A stretch of DNA of 64,000 nucleotides from Bradyrhizobium sp. CB3481. GTDB lineage: Bacteria; Pseudomonadota; Alphaproteobacteria; Rhizobiales; Xanthobacteraceae. Below are positions 19,268 to 27,111 of this stretch, piece after piece. The position numbers and the translations under genes are program-made. The notes under the pieces are model-generated. The model was not told where the DNA came from. It was given only the letters and a program-made list of their open reading frames with translations, and did no database searches. Every line of letters begins with the position of its first letter. Positions within the stretch are counted from its first letter, which is position 1. The stretch is from positions 124,001 through 188,000 of the forward strand of contig NZ_CP121647.1 of NCBI RefSeq assembly GCF_029714305.1, in the 5' to 3' direction.

Positions 19268-20484
19268 ACAAGACCGCCCTCTCCGCCACCGACCTGAAGG
19301 CCGCGCTTATCCGCGAAGCAAAGACTCTCGGATTCGATTGCATCGGCGTCACCGATCCCGACGCGATCGGGGATGCAGCAAAATATTTTCGCGAATTCCT
19401 CGCTGCCGGCGCGCATGGCGACATGGACTGGCTGGCCGCGCAGCCGGAACGGCGGATGGACCCGCGCGTGCTGTGGCCGGGCGTGCGCTCGATCATCATG
19501 CTCGGCGTCAATTATGGCCCCACCGAAGATCCGCTCGCCTTGCTGACGCAGCGCACGCGCGGCGCGATCTCGGCCTACGCGCAAGGTGATGACTATCACG
19601 ACGTCATCAAGAAGCGTCTGAAGACGCTGGCGCGCTGGCTGGCGGCCGAGACCGGCGAAGATGTGAAGGTGTTCATCGATACCGCCGCGGTGATGGAAAA
19701 GCCGCTGGCGCGGGCGGCCGGGCTCGGCTGGCAGGGCAAGCACACCAACCTCGTCTCGCGCGAGTTCGGCTCATGGCTGTTTCTCGGTGCGATCTTCACC
19801 GCATCCGACCTGCCGCGCGATGCCGCCGAGCGCGACCATTGCGGCTCCTGCAACGCCTGCCAGGAGATCTGCCCGACCGCGGCGTTTCCGGCGCCCTACA
19901 AGCTCGATGCGCGGCGGTGCATTTCGTATCTGACGATCGAGAACAAGGGTCCGATCCCGCACGAATTCCGCAAGAGCATCGGCAACCGCATCTATGGCTG
20001 CGACGATTGCCTCGCCGTCTGCCCGTGGAACAAGTTCGCGCAGGAGGGACGCGAGGCGAAACTCGCCGCGCGTGCCGAGTTGCGCGCGCCTTCGCTGTCC
20101 GAACTGGCGCAGCTCGATGACGCCGCATTTCGCGCGCTGTTTTCAAAATCGCCGGTCAAGCGCATCGGCCGCGACCGTTTTGTTCGCAACGTGTTGATCG
20201 CAATCGGCAACGCGGACGACGCATCGCTTGCTGTCGAGGCCGAGCGCCTGCTCGATGACGCCAGCCCGCTGGTGCGTGGCGCCGCGGTCTGGGCGCTGTC
20301 GCAACTGGTGGAGCGGGAGAGGTTCGACGCGCTGGCTGCAAAGGCGCTGGATGCGGAGACGGATGAAGAAGTCCGCGCGGAGTGGCGGCGAACCTCCGTC
20401 GTCATGCCCCGCCACCGGGTCTCGCCGAAGGCGAGCCCGATGACAGGCTCCGGCGGGGCATCCAGTACTCCGAGGCATCTGTGA
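19216..20484 (+). CDS. queG: Epoxyqueuosine reductase QueG
   Basis: About 400 residues of a cobalamin- and iron-sulfur-dependent enzyme that makes the last step of queuosine in tRNA. Visible are [20 protein letters not shown], the cobalamin region with [20 protein letters not shown], two 4Fe-4S clusters ([16 protein letters not shown] and [13 protein letters not shown]) and a C-terminal HEAT-like repeat. The start is uncertain. Homology begins near 19270 and no ATG lies close by, so GTG 19216 (given here, inside gst) or CTG 19264 could serve. The C-terminus reads into a family E palindromic repeat from about 20398, adding some 29 unrelated residues after EWRRTS. Confidence 0.85.
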   Translation: MAGGRAGVADLRGPRLLNKTALSATDLKAALIREAKTLGFDCIGVTDPDAIGDAAKYFREFLAAGAHGDMDWLAAQPERRMDPRVLWPGVRSIIMLGVNYGPTEDPLALLTQRTRGAISAYAQGDDYHDVIKKRLKTLARWLAAETGEDVKVFIDTAAVMEKPLARAAGLGWQGKHTNLVSREFGSWLFLGAIFTASDLPRDAAERDHCGSCNACQEICPTAAFPAPYKLDARRCISYLTIENKGPIPHEFRKSIGNRIYGCDDCLAVCPWNKFAQEGREAKLAARAELRAPSLSELAQLDDAAFRALFSKSPVKRIGRDRFVRNVLIAIGNADDASLAVEAERLLDDASPLVRGAAVWALSQLVERERFDALAAKALDAETDEEVRAEWRRTSVVMPRHRVSPKASPMTGSGGASSTPRHL

Positions 20485-20555
20485 TGAACCGGTATGTCCC
20501 AGCGTACTGGATAGTCCGCTCCAGTGCGCAATTGCGCACAAGGCGGACGATGACA
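20398..20555. repeat. Palindromic repeat, family E copy 1, overlapping queG 3' end
   Basis: It begins with GTCATGCCCCGCC and GGCGGGGCATCCAGTA and ends CGTACTGGATAGTCCGC ... GGCGGACGATGAC. An extra inner hairpin TGCGCAATTGCGCA lies near 20525. The other copies are at 21402, 22017 and 25218. It contributes the final codons and stop of queG. Confidence 0.85.
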
Positions 20556-20586
20556 GGTGAGACGAAATCCGTCATGGTCGCCAGCC

Positions 20587-21393
20587 ATGACAAAAAACCA
20601 GCCTTTCTTCACGCATAATCGCGATACCGGCACCTTCATGCCCACGCCGGTTTCGAACGGCCCGTGGGACGCCAATTCCCTGCACGGCCGCGTCGTCATC
20701 GGCCTGCTCGCCCATGTGATCGAGCAGCGCCACGGCTCCGACGAGTTCGTGCCGGCGCGACTTACCGTCGACATGTTTCGTCTGCCAAACATCACGACGC
20801 CGATCGAGGTTAAGACAAAACTCGTCCGCGACGGGCTGCGCATCAAGGTGGTGGAGGCCGAGTTCTTCAGTGGCGGCACCAGCATGGCGCGCGCCTCCTG
20901 CCAGTTATTGCGCAAGACGGAAAACGCGCCGGGCAATGTCTGGTCACCCCCGAACTGGGACGCGCCGAAACCGGCGGATATTCCAAAGCCCACCGATCCC
21001 CGCCTCGGCATGAACGGCAAATGGACCACGCGGCCGATCGTCGGCCAGATGGGCTCGCTCGGGCCGCGGCGGCTATGGATGAGCGAGGTGCGCGAGCTCG
21101 TCGAGGGCGTGCCGATGTCGCCCTTCGTTCACGTCGCGACCGGCGCGGATTTCGCCAGCCCCTTCGCCAATGCCGGCGACCAGGGCCTCGGCTACATCAA
21201 CAGCGACGTCACGCTGTACCTGCACCGCCTGCCCGTGACGCCCTGGATCGGCTTCGAGGTGGTCAACCATCACGCGTCAGACGGCGTCGCGATCGGCGAA
21301 TGCTGGCTCTACGACGAACAGGGCCCGATCGGAACATCGACGGTCGCGGCGCTGGCGCAGCGCAAGCCGATGACGAACGTGCCGCCGCCGTAG
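20587..21393 (+). CDS. Acyl-CoA thioesterase-like double-hotdog protein
   Basis: A 268-residue cytosolic protein resembling the thioesterase-like superfamily. The N-terminal hotdog contains GPWDANSLHGRVVIGLLAHVIEQ and a strand-rich stretch PARLTVDMFRLPNITTPIEV. The C-terminal hotdog includes TLYLHRLPVTPWIGFEV and VAIGECWLYDEQGPIGTSTV, the typical final strands. It probably hydrolyses an acyl-CoA; the substrate is not apparent. ATG 20587 lies in a weak ribosome-site context (GGTCGCCAGCC). It sits between two family E repeats. Confidence 0.8.
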   Translation: MTKNQPFFTHNRDTGTFMPTPVSNGPWDANSLHGRVVIGLLAHVIEQRHGSDEFVPARLTVDMFRLPNITTPIEVKTKLVRDGLRIKVVEAEFFSGGTSMARASCQLLRKTENAPGNVWSPPNWDAPKPADIPKPTDPRLGMNGKWTTRPIVGQMGSLGPRRLWMSEVRELVEGVPMSPFVHVATGADFASPFANAGDQGLGYINSDVTLYLHRLPVTPWIGFEVVNHHASDGVAIGECWLYDEQGPIGTSTVAALAQRKPMTNVPPP

Positions 21394-21401
21394 CTCAATC
21401 C

Positions 21402-21505
21402 CGTCATGCCCCGCGAAGGGCGGGGCATCCAGTATTCCAGAGGCCTTAGAGAATAGATCGAGGCGTCACGGCGTACTGGATCGTCCGCCTTCGCGGACGA
21501 TGACG
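21402..21505. repeat. Palindromic repeat, family E copy 2
   Basis: Left arm CCGTCATGCCCCGCGAAGGG with GGGCGGGGCATCCAGTATTC. Right half GGCGTACTGGATCGTCCGCC followed by TTCGCGGACGATGACGG. It lies between the convergent thioesterase and SnoaL-like genes. Confidence 0.85.
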
Positions 21506-21521
21506 GCCAGAGCGTGCGTTG

Positions 21522-21993
21522 TCACTCCACCAAATGCCGCTTCATCTCCGGCCGCGCCTTTAGCGCTGCGCCCTGCTTCGCGACGATCTTCGCGATCCGC
21601 TCCGGCGCGAACTTCAGATCGACAAACGCCGGCGCGGTATTGGCGACCTCGTGGTACTCCGCGATCTTGCCGCCCATGCAGGTGCATGATCGCGACGCCC
21701 TCGAACATCGCCCGCCCGCCGTTCGCTTCCGGCAGCGTCGACCGGTAGCTGAAAGTGTAGCGCGCGTAGAGCGTCTCGCCGTTGCTGACGGGATCGTGCA
21801 TGTCCCAGCGAAAATCGGTGGCCGTGCGGTAGAACCAGTCGTCGATCATCTCGGCGATTTTCGCGCGGCCTTCGAACGCGCCGTAGAACACGTCGTGATA
21901 GACGCCGTCCTCGGTGAAGAGATCCGCGAATGCTTTTCCGTTACGCTGCTCGACGGCGTCGCAGAAGGCGCGGAGCATGGTGGATGGGTTCAT
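21522..21993 (-). pseudogene. Frameshifted SnoaL-like (NTF2-fold) gene
   Basis: From ATG 21993 (ribosome site GGAGGGAG) the frame encodes an NTF2/SnoaL-like polyketide-cyclase fold: MLRAFCDAVEQRNGKAFADL, then YHDVFYGAFEGRAKIAEMID and YTFSYRSTLPEANGGRAMFE. After FEGVAIMHL the frame turns into Arg-rich nonsense. The adjacent frame supplies the expected tail GGKIAEYHEVANTAPAFVDL, then FAPERIAKIVAKQGAALKAR, and stops at 21522. One base is therefore gained or lost near 21674-21682. The whole gene would encode about 157 residues. This may be a real recent pseudogene or a sequencing error. Confidence 0.75.
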
Positions 21994-22016
21994 TGTTTTT
22001 GTCTCCCTCCCCGGAT

Positions 22017-22122
22017 GTCATGCCCCGCGAAGGCGGGGCATCCAGTATCCCAGAGAAAGCGACTTCAATCGATAGGCCGCGGCGTACTGGATCGTCCGCC
22101 TTCGCCTTCGCGGACGATGACA
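22017..22122. repeat. Palindromic repeat, family E copy 3
   Basis: It begins GTCATGCCCCGCGAAGGCGG with GGGGCATCCAGTATCCC. The right half is GGCGTACTGGATCGTCCGCC, ending CGGACGATGAC. A CTTCGC duplication lies in the right arm. It separates the frameshifted SnoaL-like gene from the alpha/beta hydrolase gene. Confidence 0.85.
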
Positions 22123-22141
22123 GCGCCAGCGAGGCAATAAT

Positions 22142-22933
22142 TCACCCCATCTCCGCGACGGCGGCCATAATGCGCGCGATGTCCTGCGGGCGCGACAGGC
22201 GGTGGTCGCCGTCCTGGATCATGGTCAGCACGACATCTTCGGCGGGCAGCCGGTGCGCCAGCGCAAAGGCGTGCTGCCAGGGCACGTCGGGGTCCTGCGC
22301 GCCCTGCAGGATGCGGACCGGGCAGCCGACCTCGATGGCACTGCCGAGCAGCAAATGATTGCGCCCCTCCTCGATCAGCGCGCGGGTGATCGGGTAGGGC
22401 GTGCCGTCGCCATATTCGGAGGGGCGCATCCACACGCCCTTGGTCCTGATCTCCTCGCGGATCTCGTCGGAGAAGCTGTTCCACATCAATTGCTCGGTGA
22501 AGTCGGGCGCCGGCGCGATCAGCACGAGGCCGGCAAGCGATGCGGCCATCTGCCGCTTGGCGATTTCCCGCGCGAGCAGCAGCGCCATCCAGCCGCCCAT
22601 CGACGAGCCGATCACGACCTGCGGGCCCTTCGCGAACTGCTCGAAGACCGCAACGGCCTCTTCCAGCCAGCGGCCGATCGTGCCGTCGATGAAGGCGCCG
22701 CCTGATTCGCCGTGGCCGGAATAATCGAACCTAATACAGGCGCGGCCACGTTCCCCGGCGAAGGCATCCAGCGCCAGGGCCTTGGTGCCCCGCATGTCGG
22801 AATTGAAGCCGCCGAGCCAGAACAGCCCCGGCGAGCTGCCCGGGCGGGCGCGTACCGCGATCCCGCGGCGCCCCTCGCCCTCTCCGACCTCAATAAAGGC
22901 CGGTTCCTGGTCGATATCAGCGGAATTGGTCAT
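22142..22933 (-). CDS. Alpha/beta hydrolase
   Basis: A 263-residue serine hydrolase. The nucleophile elbow is GSSMGGWMALLLA, and an early strand-turn LFWLGGFNSDMRGTKALAL and CIRFDYSGHGESGG provide the oxyanion region. The acid lies around ILQGAQDPDVPW and the histidine in DGDHRLSRPQD. The pattern resembles ABHD10-type (acyl-protein thioesterase/carboxylesterase) enzymes. ATG 22933 follows AAGGGTGAG; an in-frame extension to 23059 is unlikely. It is transcribed divergently from infC. The substrate is unknown. Confidence 0.88.
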   Translation of the reverse strand: MTNSADIDQEPAFIEVGEGEGRRGIAVRARPGSSPGLFWLGGFNSDMRGTKALALDAFAGERGRACIRFDYSGHGESGGAFIDGTIGRWLEEAVAVFEQFAKGPQVVIGSSMGGWMALLLAREIAKRQMAASLAGLVLIAPAPDFTEQLMWNSFSDEIREEIRTKGVWMRPSEYGDGTPYPITRALIEEGRNHLLLGSAIEVGCPVRILQGAQDPDVPWQHAFALAHRLPAEDVVLTMIQDGDHRLSRPQDIARIMAAVAEMG

Positions 22934-23159
22934 GGATAGCTCACCCTTATCGGCTGCTTTTGTCGGCGAGGCCGCTTCACCGGTCAAGCGCGGCGGCCCG
23001 GCGCTTGCGGATCGGGCGGCCGCGCTATATTTGCCGGACGTAACCGAAACGCCTCGCATTTGACGGTTTTCGGGCGCAGATGTCAGTGAGTTCGCTTGCT
23101 GTTATCAGCGTATTGCTTCAAACTACGCGCCTTCCTTTCACAACTTTGGAGAACTACCC

Positions 23160-23699
23160 ATTCGCCGTCCCAACAGAGCCCCGCCCGCTGCAACCAAAGA
23201 CGGGCCGCGCACCAATGATGATATCCGCAACGCGCAGATCCAGCTGATCGATCAGAATGGCATCAACCACGGAACGATCGAGACCGTGGTCGCCATCAAG
23301 ATGGCCCTTGAGGCGGGCATGGATCTCGTCGAGATTTCGCCGAACAACAATCCTCCCGTTTGCAAGATTATGGACTACGGGAAGTTCAAGTATTCGGCGC
23401 AGAAGAAAGCCGCCGAGGCGCGCAAGAAGCAGAAGATCGTCGAGATCAAGGAGATCAAGCTGCGGCCGATGATCGACGATCACGACTATGACGTGAAGAT
23501 GCGAGCGATGCAGCGGTTCTTCGAGGAAGGCGACAAGGTCAAGATCACCTTGCGCTACCGCGGCCGTGAGATGGCGCATCAGGAGATCGGCACCAAGCTA
23601 TTGGACAAGGTGAAGGCGGATGTCGCCGAAATCGCCAAGGTCGAGCAGGATGCCAAGTTCGAGGGACGCCAGGTCGTGATGGTGCTGGCGCCGCGTTGA
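23160..23699 (+). CDS. infC: Translation initiation factor IF-3 (ATT start)
   Basis: A 179-residue IF-3 that binds the 30S subunit and checks start-codon selection. The N-terminal domain is [20 protein letters not shown] and a basic linker follows. The C-terminal domain has [20 protein letters not shown] and [13 protein letters not shown]. No ATG fits the true N-terminus: translation most likely starts at ATT 23160 (reading [21 protein letters not shown]), 7 bases after TTGGAGA. The first in-frame ATG is deep in the N-terminal domain. IF-3 autoregulates through its rare AUU start in E. coli, and the same can be inferred here. Confidence 0.93.
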   Translation: MRRPNRAPPAATKDGPRTNDDIRNAQIQLIDQNGINHGTIETVVAIKMALEAGMDLVEISPNNNPPVCKIMDYGKFKYSAQKKAAEARKKQKIVEIKEIKLRPMIDDHDYDVKMRAMQRFFEEGDKVKITLRYRGREMAHQEIGTKLLDKVKADVAEIAKVEQDAKFEGRQVVMVLAPR

Positions 23700-23717
23700 T
23701 CTGCGTCGCAGCCCACT

Positions 23718-23838
23718 CGTCGTCCCCGCGAACGCGGGGACCCATAACCACCGAAGGTTATTGCTAGCAAAAAGCGTCTCCCATCCTGCCCGGATGGGAG
23801 AGCACGGCGCATGGGTCCCTGCGTTCGCAGGGACGACG
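23718..23838. repeat. Palindromic repeat, family A copy 2
   Basis: Left arm CGTCGTCCCCGCGAACGCGG followed by GACCCAT. The right arm starts ATGGGTCCCTGCG and ends CAGGGACGACG. An extra internal hairpin CTCCCATCC/GGATGGGAG is at the centre. It lies directly after infC, and could end its transcript, between infC and a convergent secreted-protein gene. Confidence 0.8.
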
Positions 23839-23849
23839 CCAGTGAGCGC

Positions 23850-24281
23850 TCAGCTCCGCGTCGCCTGCCAGGTGCCGCTGCAGTAGTCACCGGTGATGAG
23901 GCCGCGCCACGAGCCTGCGCCGTAGCTGCCAACAAGCCGGCCGCCGCCGCTGGCGTGGGATGCCCCGACCGAAACCCTGACGGCAACCATACCGGCGCGA
24001 CTGACCGATCCCGAAACCCTGCCGCCGCCGGCCGATGAAACCCGGCCGCCGATGACAGTGAAGGGAACGCTGAGGCCTGAACTGCAATTGCCCCGCGTGG
24101 TGGCGAAGACAACGTTCCAGATGCCATCATAGGCGCGGAGTACCCTGGCTCCCCTCGGCGCGGCTTCGGCGGTAACAGGGGCCGCCACGGCAACCAGCAC
24201 GGCGAAAACGGGAAACCAGCGCGCGGTGCGAACGCCGGTAGAAGCTCGAAAACTGGCAATCGATCGCCGAAAATGGGTCAT
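23850..24281 (-). CDS. Secreted protein of unknown function
   Basis: A 143-residue protein with a signal peptide of about 40 residues (basic stretch, then FPVFAVLVAVAAPVTAEA). The mature part reads YDGIWNVVFATTRGNCSSGL and then VSVGASHASGGGRLVGSYGA, ending in SGTWQATR. Two Cys residues could form a disulfide. The Gly/Ser-rich beta-like pattern (YDGxWxVxxxTxxGxC ... SGTWxA) resembles small secreted proteins common in Bradyrhizobium. ATG 24281 follows GGAGCAGG. It interrupts the infC-rpmI-rplT order on the opposite strand. Confidence 0.75.
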   Translation of the reverse strand: MTHFRRSIASFRASTGVRTARWFPVFAVLVAVAAPVTAEAAPRGARVLRAYDGIWNVVFATTRGNCSSGLSVPFTVIGGRVSSAGGGRVSGSVSRAGMVAVRVSVGASHASGGGRLVGSYGAGSWRGLITGDYCSGTWQATRS

Positions 24282-24501
24282 TGTTCCTGCTCCGGGCCGG
24301 GATGTTAATGACATCACGGGTAGGTAGCTGGAGCGCTTTCGCCGGTTCATCATTGCCATTTGGCGCATCCTCTGCCATAAGCCCGACCTTCATCGCCCGG
24401 CTGATCAAGGGCTGCCGTGTCGATGTCCGTGCGGGTTGCCTCGAAGCTTGAGGAAAACCTGAGCACTTTCAACGCTCTAACGAGCATTTTAGCCGGCAGA
24501 A

Positions 24502-24523
24502 GCGCCCCTCGGGGCGCGTTTTT
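24502..24523 (+). promoter_or_regulatory. Attenuator-like hairpin in the rpmI-rplT leader
   Basis: GCGCCCC (24502-24508) pairs with GGGGCGC (24511-24517) across a two-base loop and is followed by GTTTTT, a textbook Rho-independent terminator. It ends only about 10 bases before the rpmI ribosome site AGGAG (24534-24538). The gene behind it on the left is on the other strand, so the likeliest role is attenuation of rpmI-rplT, as for ribosomal-protein leaders regulated by L20 in other bacteria. Confidence 0.65.
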
Positions 24524-24544
24524 CTGCGGCCATAGGAGAGCCAA

Positions 24545-24745
24545 ATGCCCAAGCTGAAGACCAAGTCAGGCGCCAAAAAGCGCTTCAAGGTGACTGCCAC
24601 CGGCAAAGTGATGCACGCCCAGCGCGGCAAGCGCCACGGCATGATCAAGCGGACGAAGAAGCAGATCCGTCAGCTCCGCGGCACCCGCGTGCTGTTCAAG
24701 ACCGACGGCGACAACGTCAAGAAGTACTTCTTGCCGAACGCGTAA
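24545..24745 (+). CDS. rpmI: 50S ribosomal protein L35
   Basis: A 66-residue, strongly basic ribosomal protein: [20 protein letters not shown] at the start, with the conserved [18 protein letters not shown] in the middle. Length and sequence match bacterial L35. The ribosome site AGGAG lies 6 bases before the ATG. It is co-transcribed with rplT 80 bases downstream. Confidence 0.98.
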   Translation: MPKLKTKSGAKKRFKVTATGKVMHAQRGKRHGMIKRTKKQIRQLRGTRVLFKTDGDNVKKYFLPNA

Positions 24746-24825
24746 AACCGCGCGTTTCCGCCCATCACAGCCGAGCCGCGCCCGCGCGGCGCTTCCGTCA
24801 CTTCATCTGATCAAGGATTTAAGTC

Positions 24826-25185
24826 ATGTCTCGCGTCAAACGCGGTGTGACCGCCCACGCCAAGCACAAGAAAGTCTACAAGGCCGCCAAGGGTTATTAC
24901 GGCCGCCGCAAGAACACGATCCGCATCGCCAAGCAGGCCGTCGAGAAGGCCGGCCAGTATGCGTTCCGCGACCGCAAGCGCAAGAAGCGCACCTTCCGCG
25001 CGCTGTGGATCCAGCGCCTGAACGCAGCCGTGCGCCCGTTCGGCATGACCTACAGCGTCTTCATCAACGGCCTGTCGAAGTCGGGCATCACGGTGGACCG
25101 CAAGGTGCTGTCGGATCTCGCCATCAACGAGCCGGCGGCGTTCCAGGCGATCGCCGAGAAGGCCAAGGCCGCGCTCGCGGCCTGA
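24826..25185 (+). CDS. rplT: 50S ribosomal protein L20
   Basis: A 119-residue ribosomal protein essential for early 50S assembly. It shows [20 protein letters not shown], the motif [20 protein letters not shown] and the globular C-terminal domain ([40 protein letters not shown]). L20 represses its own operon in E. coli and B. subtilis by binding the leader; here it could act on the hairpin before rpmI. Confidence 0.98.
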   Translation: MSRVKRGVTAHAKHKKVYKAAKGYYGRRKNTIRIAKQAVEKAGQYAFRDRKRKKRTFRALWIQRLNAAVRPFGMTYSVFINGLSKSGITVDRKVLSDLAINEPAAFQAIAEKAKAALAA

Positions 25186-25217
25186 TCCATCGTCGCTACG
25201 GCGTCTTGCAATCCGGT

Positions 25218-25327
25218 GTCATGCCCCGCCTTGTGCGCAATTGCGCACCGGGGGCGGGGCATCCAGTAACCACCGACCTACATATTGCCTCCGGGGTTAC
25301 TGGAATCATCCGCTGCGGCGGGTGACA
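25218..25327. repeat. Palindromic repeat, family E copy 4
   Basis: Left half GTCATGCCCCGCC, an inner hairpin TGTGCGCAATTGCGCACC, then GGGGCGGGGCATCCAGTA. The right half is diverged: GGGGTTACTGGAATCATCCG ending GGCGGGTGACAC. It lies between rplT and pheS. Confidence 0.8.
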
Positions 25328-25375
25328 CAGTCCCGTGCGGACTTGCGAGCACGCGATCTCCAAAGGTGCTCGTCC

Positions 25376-26458
25376 ATGTCCGACCTCGCAACGCTTGAAA
25401 AATCCATCCTCGAGCAGATCGCCGGCGCCGGCGACGAAGCGGCGCTGGAAGCCGTTCGCGTCGCCGCGCTCGGCAAGAAGGGCTCGATCTCCGCGCTGCT
25501 CGCGACCCTCGGCAAGATGTCGCCGGACGAGCGCAAGACGCAGGGCGCTGCCATCAATCTGGCCAAGGACAACGTGACCCAGGCGCTCGCCGCCCGGCGC
25601 GATATTCTCAAGTCCGCCGCGCTCGATGCCCGTCTCGCTTCCGAGACCATCGACGTCACGCTACCGCTGCGTGAGGCGCCCGCAGAGACTGGCCGTATCC
25701 ATCCGCTGAGCCAGGTCTTCGAGGAGGTCAACACGATCTTCGCCGACATGGGATTTGCGATCGCCGAAGGTCCTGACATCGAGACCGACGACTACAACTT
25801 CACCAAGCTGAATTTCCCGGAAGGCCACCCGGCGCGGGAAATGCACGACACGTTTTTCTTCAACCCGAAGGAAGACGGTTCGCGCATGCTGTTGCGCACG
25901 CATACCTCGCCGGTGCAGGTGCGCACGATGCTGAGCCAAAAGCCGCCGATCCGCGTGGTGTGCCCGGGCCGCACCTATCGCATCGATTCCGACGCAACCC
26001 ATACGCCGCAGTTCCATCAGGTCGAGGGCCTCGTCATCGACAAGGGCTCGCATCTCGGCCACCTCAAATGGATCCTGCACGAGTTCTGCAAGGCGTTCTT
26101 CGAGGTCGAGCACATCAACATGCGGTTCCGGCCGTCGTTCTTCCCGTTCACCGAGCCCTCGCTCGAGGTCGACATCCAGTGTCGCCGCGACAAGGGCGAG
26201 ATCCGTTTCGGCGAGGGCGAGGACTGGCTCGAAATTCTCGGCTGCGGCATGGTGCATCCGAACGTGCTGCGCGCCTGCGATATCGATCCCGACGTCTACC
26301 AGGGCTTTGCCTGGGGCATGGGCCTCGACCGCATCGCGATGCTGAAATACGGCATCGCCGACTTGCGGCAATTGTTCGAGAACGACGTGCGCTGGCTCAA
26401 TCACTACGGCTTCAAGCCGCTCGACGTCCCGACGCTCGCCGGGGGATTGAGCACGTGA
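25376..26458 (+). CDS. pheS: Phenylalanine-tRNA ligase alpha subunit
   Basis: A 360-residue catalytic subunit of the alpha2-beta2 enzyme that charges tRNA-Phe. The N-terminal coiled coil ([20 protein letters not shown]) precedes the class II core. Motif 2 region [15 protein letters not shown] and [20 protein letters not shown], plus motif 3 ([20 protein letters not shown]), are visible. ATG 25376 is preceded by AAAGG, and homology begins there; an extension to 25241 would read through the family E repeat. It normally pairs with pheT, but here a DUF559 gene and repeats intervene. Confidence 0.97.
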   Translation: MSDLATLEKSILEQIAGAGDEAALEAVRVAALGKKGSISALLATLGKMSPDERKTQGAAINLAKDNVTQALAARRDILKSAALDARLASETIDVTLPLREAPAETGRIHPLSQVFEEVNTIFADMGFAIAEGPDIETDDYNFTKLNFPEGHPAREMHDTFFFNPKEDGSRMLLRTHTSPVQVRTMLSQKPPIRVVCPGRTYRIDSDATHTPQFHQVEGLVIDKGSHLGHLKWILHEFCKAFFEVEHINMRFRPSFFPFTEPSLEVDIQCRRDKGEIRFGEGEDWLEILGCGMVHPNVLRACDIDPDVYQGFAWGMGLDRIAMLKYGIADLRQLFENDVRWLNHYGFKPLDVPTLAGGLST

Positions 26459-26472
26459 GCCTCGTCGAGACC

Positions 26473-26528
26473 GCCGTTGCGGAGAGAGCCCCCACCCTAA
26501 CCCTCCCCCGCAAGCGGGAGAGGGAACG
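26473..26528 (+). repeat. Family G repeat, copy 1
   Basis: GCCGTTGCGGAGAGAGCCCC, then CACCCTAACCCTCCCCCGCAAGCGGGAGAGGGAAC. The inner part CTCCCCCGC/GCGGGAG can fold. A near-identical direct copy is at 27037-27091 and an inverted copy at 26614-26663. Confidence 0.8.
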
Positions 26529-26613
26529 GACCGCGCTCGCGGCTACCACAGTTGCTCACGGTAGCCTTGCAGGATTCCACGAGGATACGCTTACCCTCAC
26601 GGCTCGACGGCTC

Positions 26614-26663
26614 GAACTCCCTCTCCCGCTTGCGGGGGAGGGTTGGGGTGGGGGTCTCTCCGC
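26614..26663 (-). repeat. Family G repeat, copy 2 (inverted)
   Basis: GAACTCCCTCTCCCGCTTGC, then GGGGGAGGGTTGGGGTGGGGGTCTCTCCGC, the reverse complement of copy 1. Copies 1 and 2 together form a long-range palindrome between pheS and the DUF559 gene, and the right edge lies 14 bases before the DUF559 start. Confidence 0.8.
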
Positions 26664-26676
26664 ATCGGAGGTATCA

Positions 26677-27111
26677 ATGGTCGATCCGGAACATCCTGAC
26701 TGGAAGGTTTCCGACAGGCTGCGCACCAATGCACGCGCGCTTCGAAAGAACTCGACGGATGCAGAAAGAATTCTCTGGTCAGAGCTCCGCGGTCATCGCC
26801 TGAACGGCGCCAGCTTCCGCCGCCAAGTCCCCATTAAGAACTACATCGCCGACTTCGTCTGTCACGCCGCAAAGCTGGTGATCGAACTCGATGGCGGCCA
26901 GCATTTTTCCGATCAAGCCGAGCAGGCCGATACTGTCCGCTCGGCGATAATCGAAGCCCAAGGCTTCAGGGTTCTTCGTTTCAGCAATCTCGATGTGATG
27001 AAAAATCGCGAAGGCGTCCTTGAGACAATCGCCGCTGCCGTTGCGGAGAGAGCCCCCACCCTGGCCCTCCCCCGCGAGCGGGAGAGGGAACAAGAGAAAC
27101 CATCGTCATGA
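26677..27111 (+). CDS. DUF559 (very-short-patch-repair-like nuclease fold) protein between pheS and pheT
   Basis: A 144-residue protein with a DUF559/restriction-endonuclease-like fold. The motif pattern is [39 protein letters not shown] and [20 protein letters not shown], with the D-(E/I)-E-D-G active-site arrangement. It closes with [23 protein letters not shown] 26677 follows GGAGG. The last 25 residues are encoded by family G repeat copy 3, so the true ancestral end is probably near EGVLETI. Its stop overlaps the pheT start (ATGA). DUF559 genes are common in Bradyrhizobium; the role is unknown. Confidence 0.85.
   Translation: MVDPEHPDWKVSDRLRTNARALRKNSTDAERILWSELRGHRLNGASFRRQVPIKNYIADFVCHAAKLVIELDGGQHFSDQAEQADTVRSAIIEAQGFRVLRFSNLDVMKNREGVLETIAAAVAERAPTLALPREREREQEKPSS
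27037..27091 (+). repeat. Family G repeat, copy 3, forming the DUF559 C-terminus
   Basis: GCCGTTGCGGAGAGAGCCCC, then CACCCTGGCCCTCCCCCGCGAGCGGGAGAGGGAAC, in direct orientation to copy 1. It is translated as [18 protein letters not shown] at the end of the DUF559 protein and provides the sequence leading into pheT. Confidence 0.8.
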
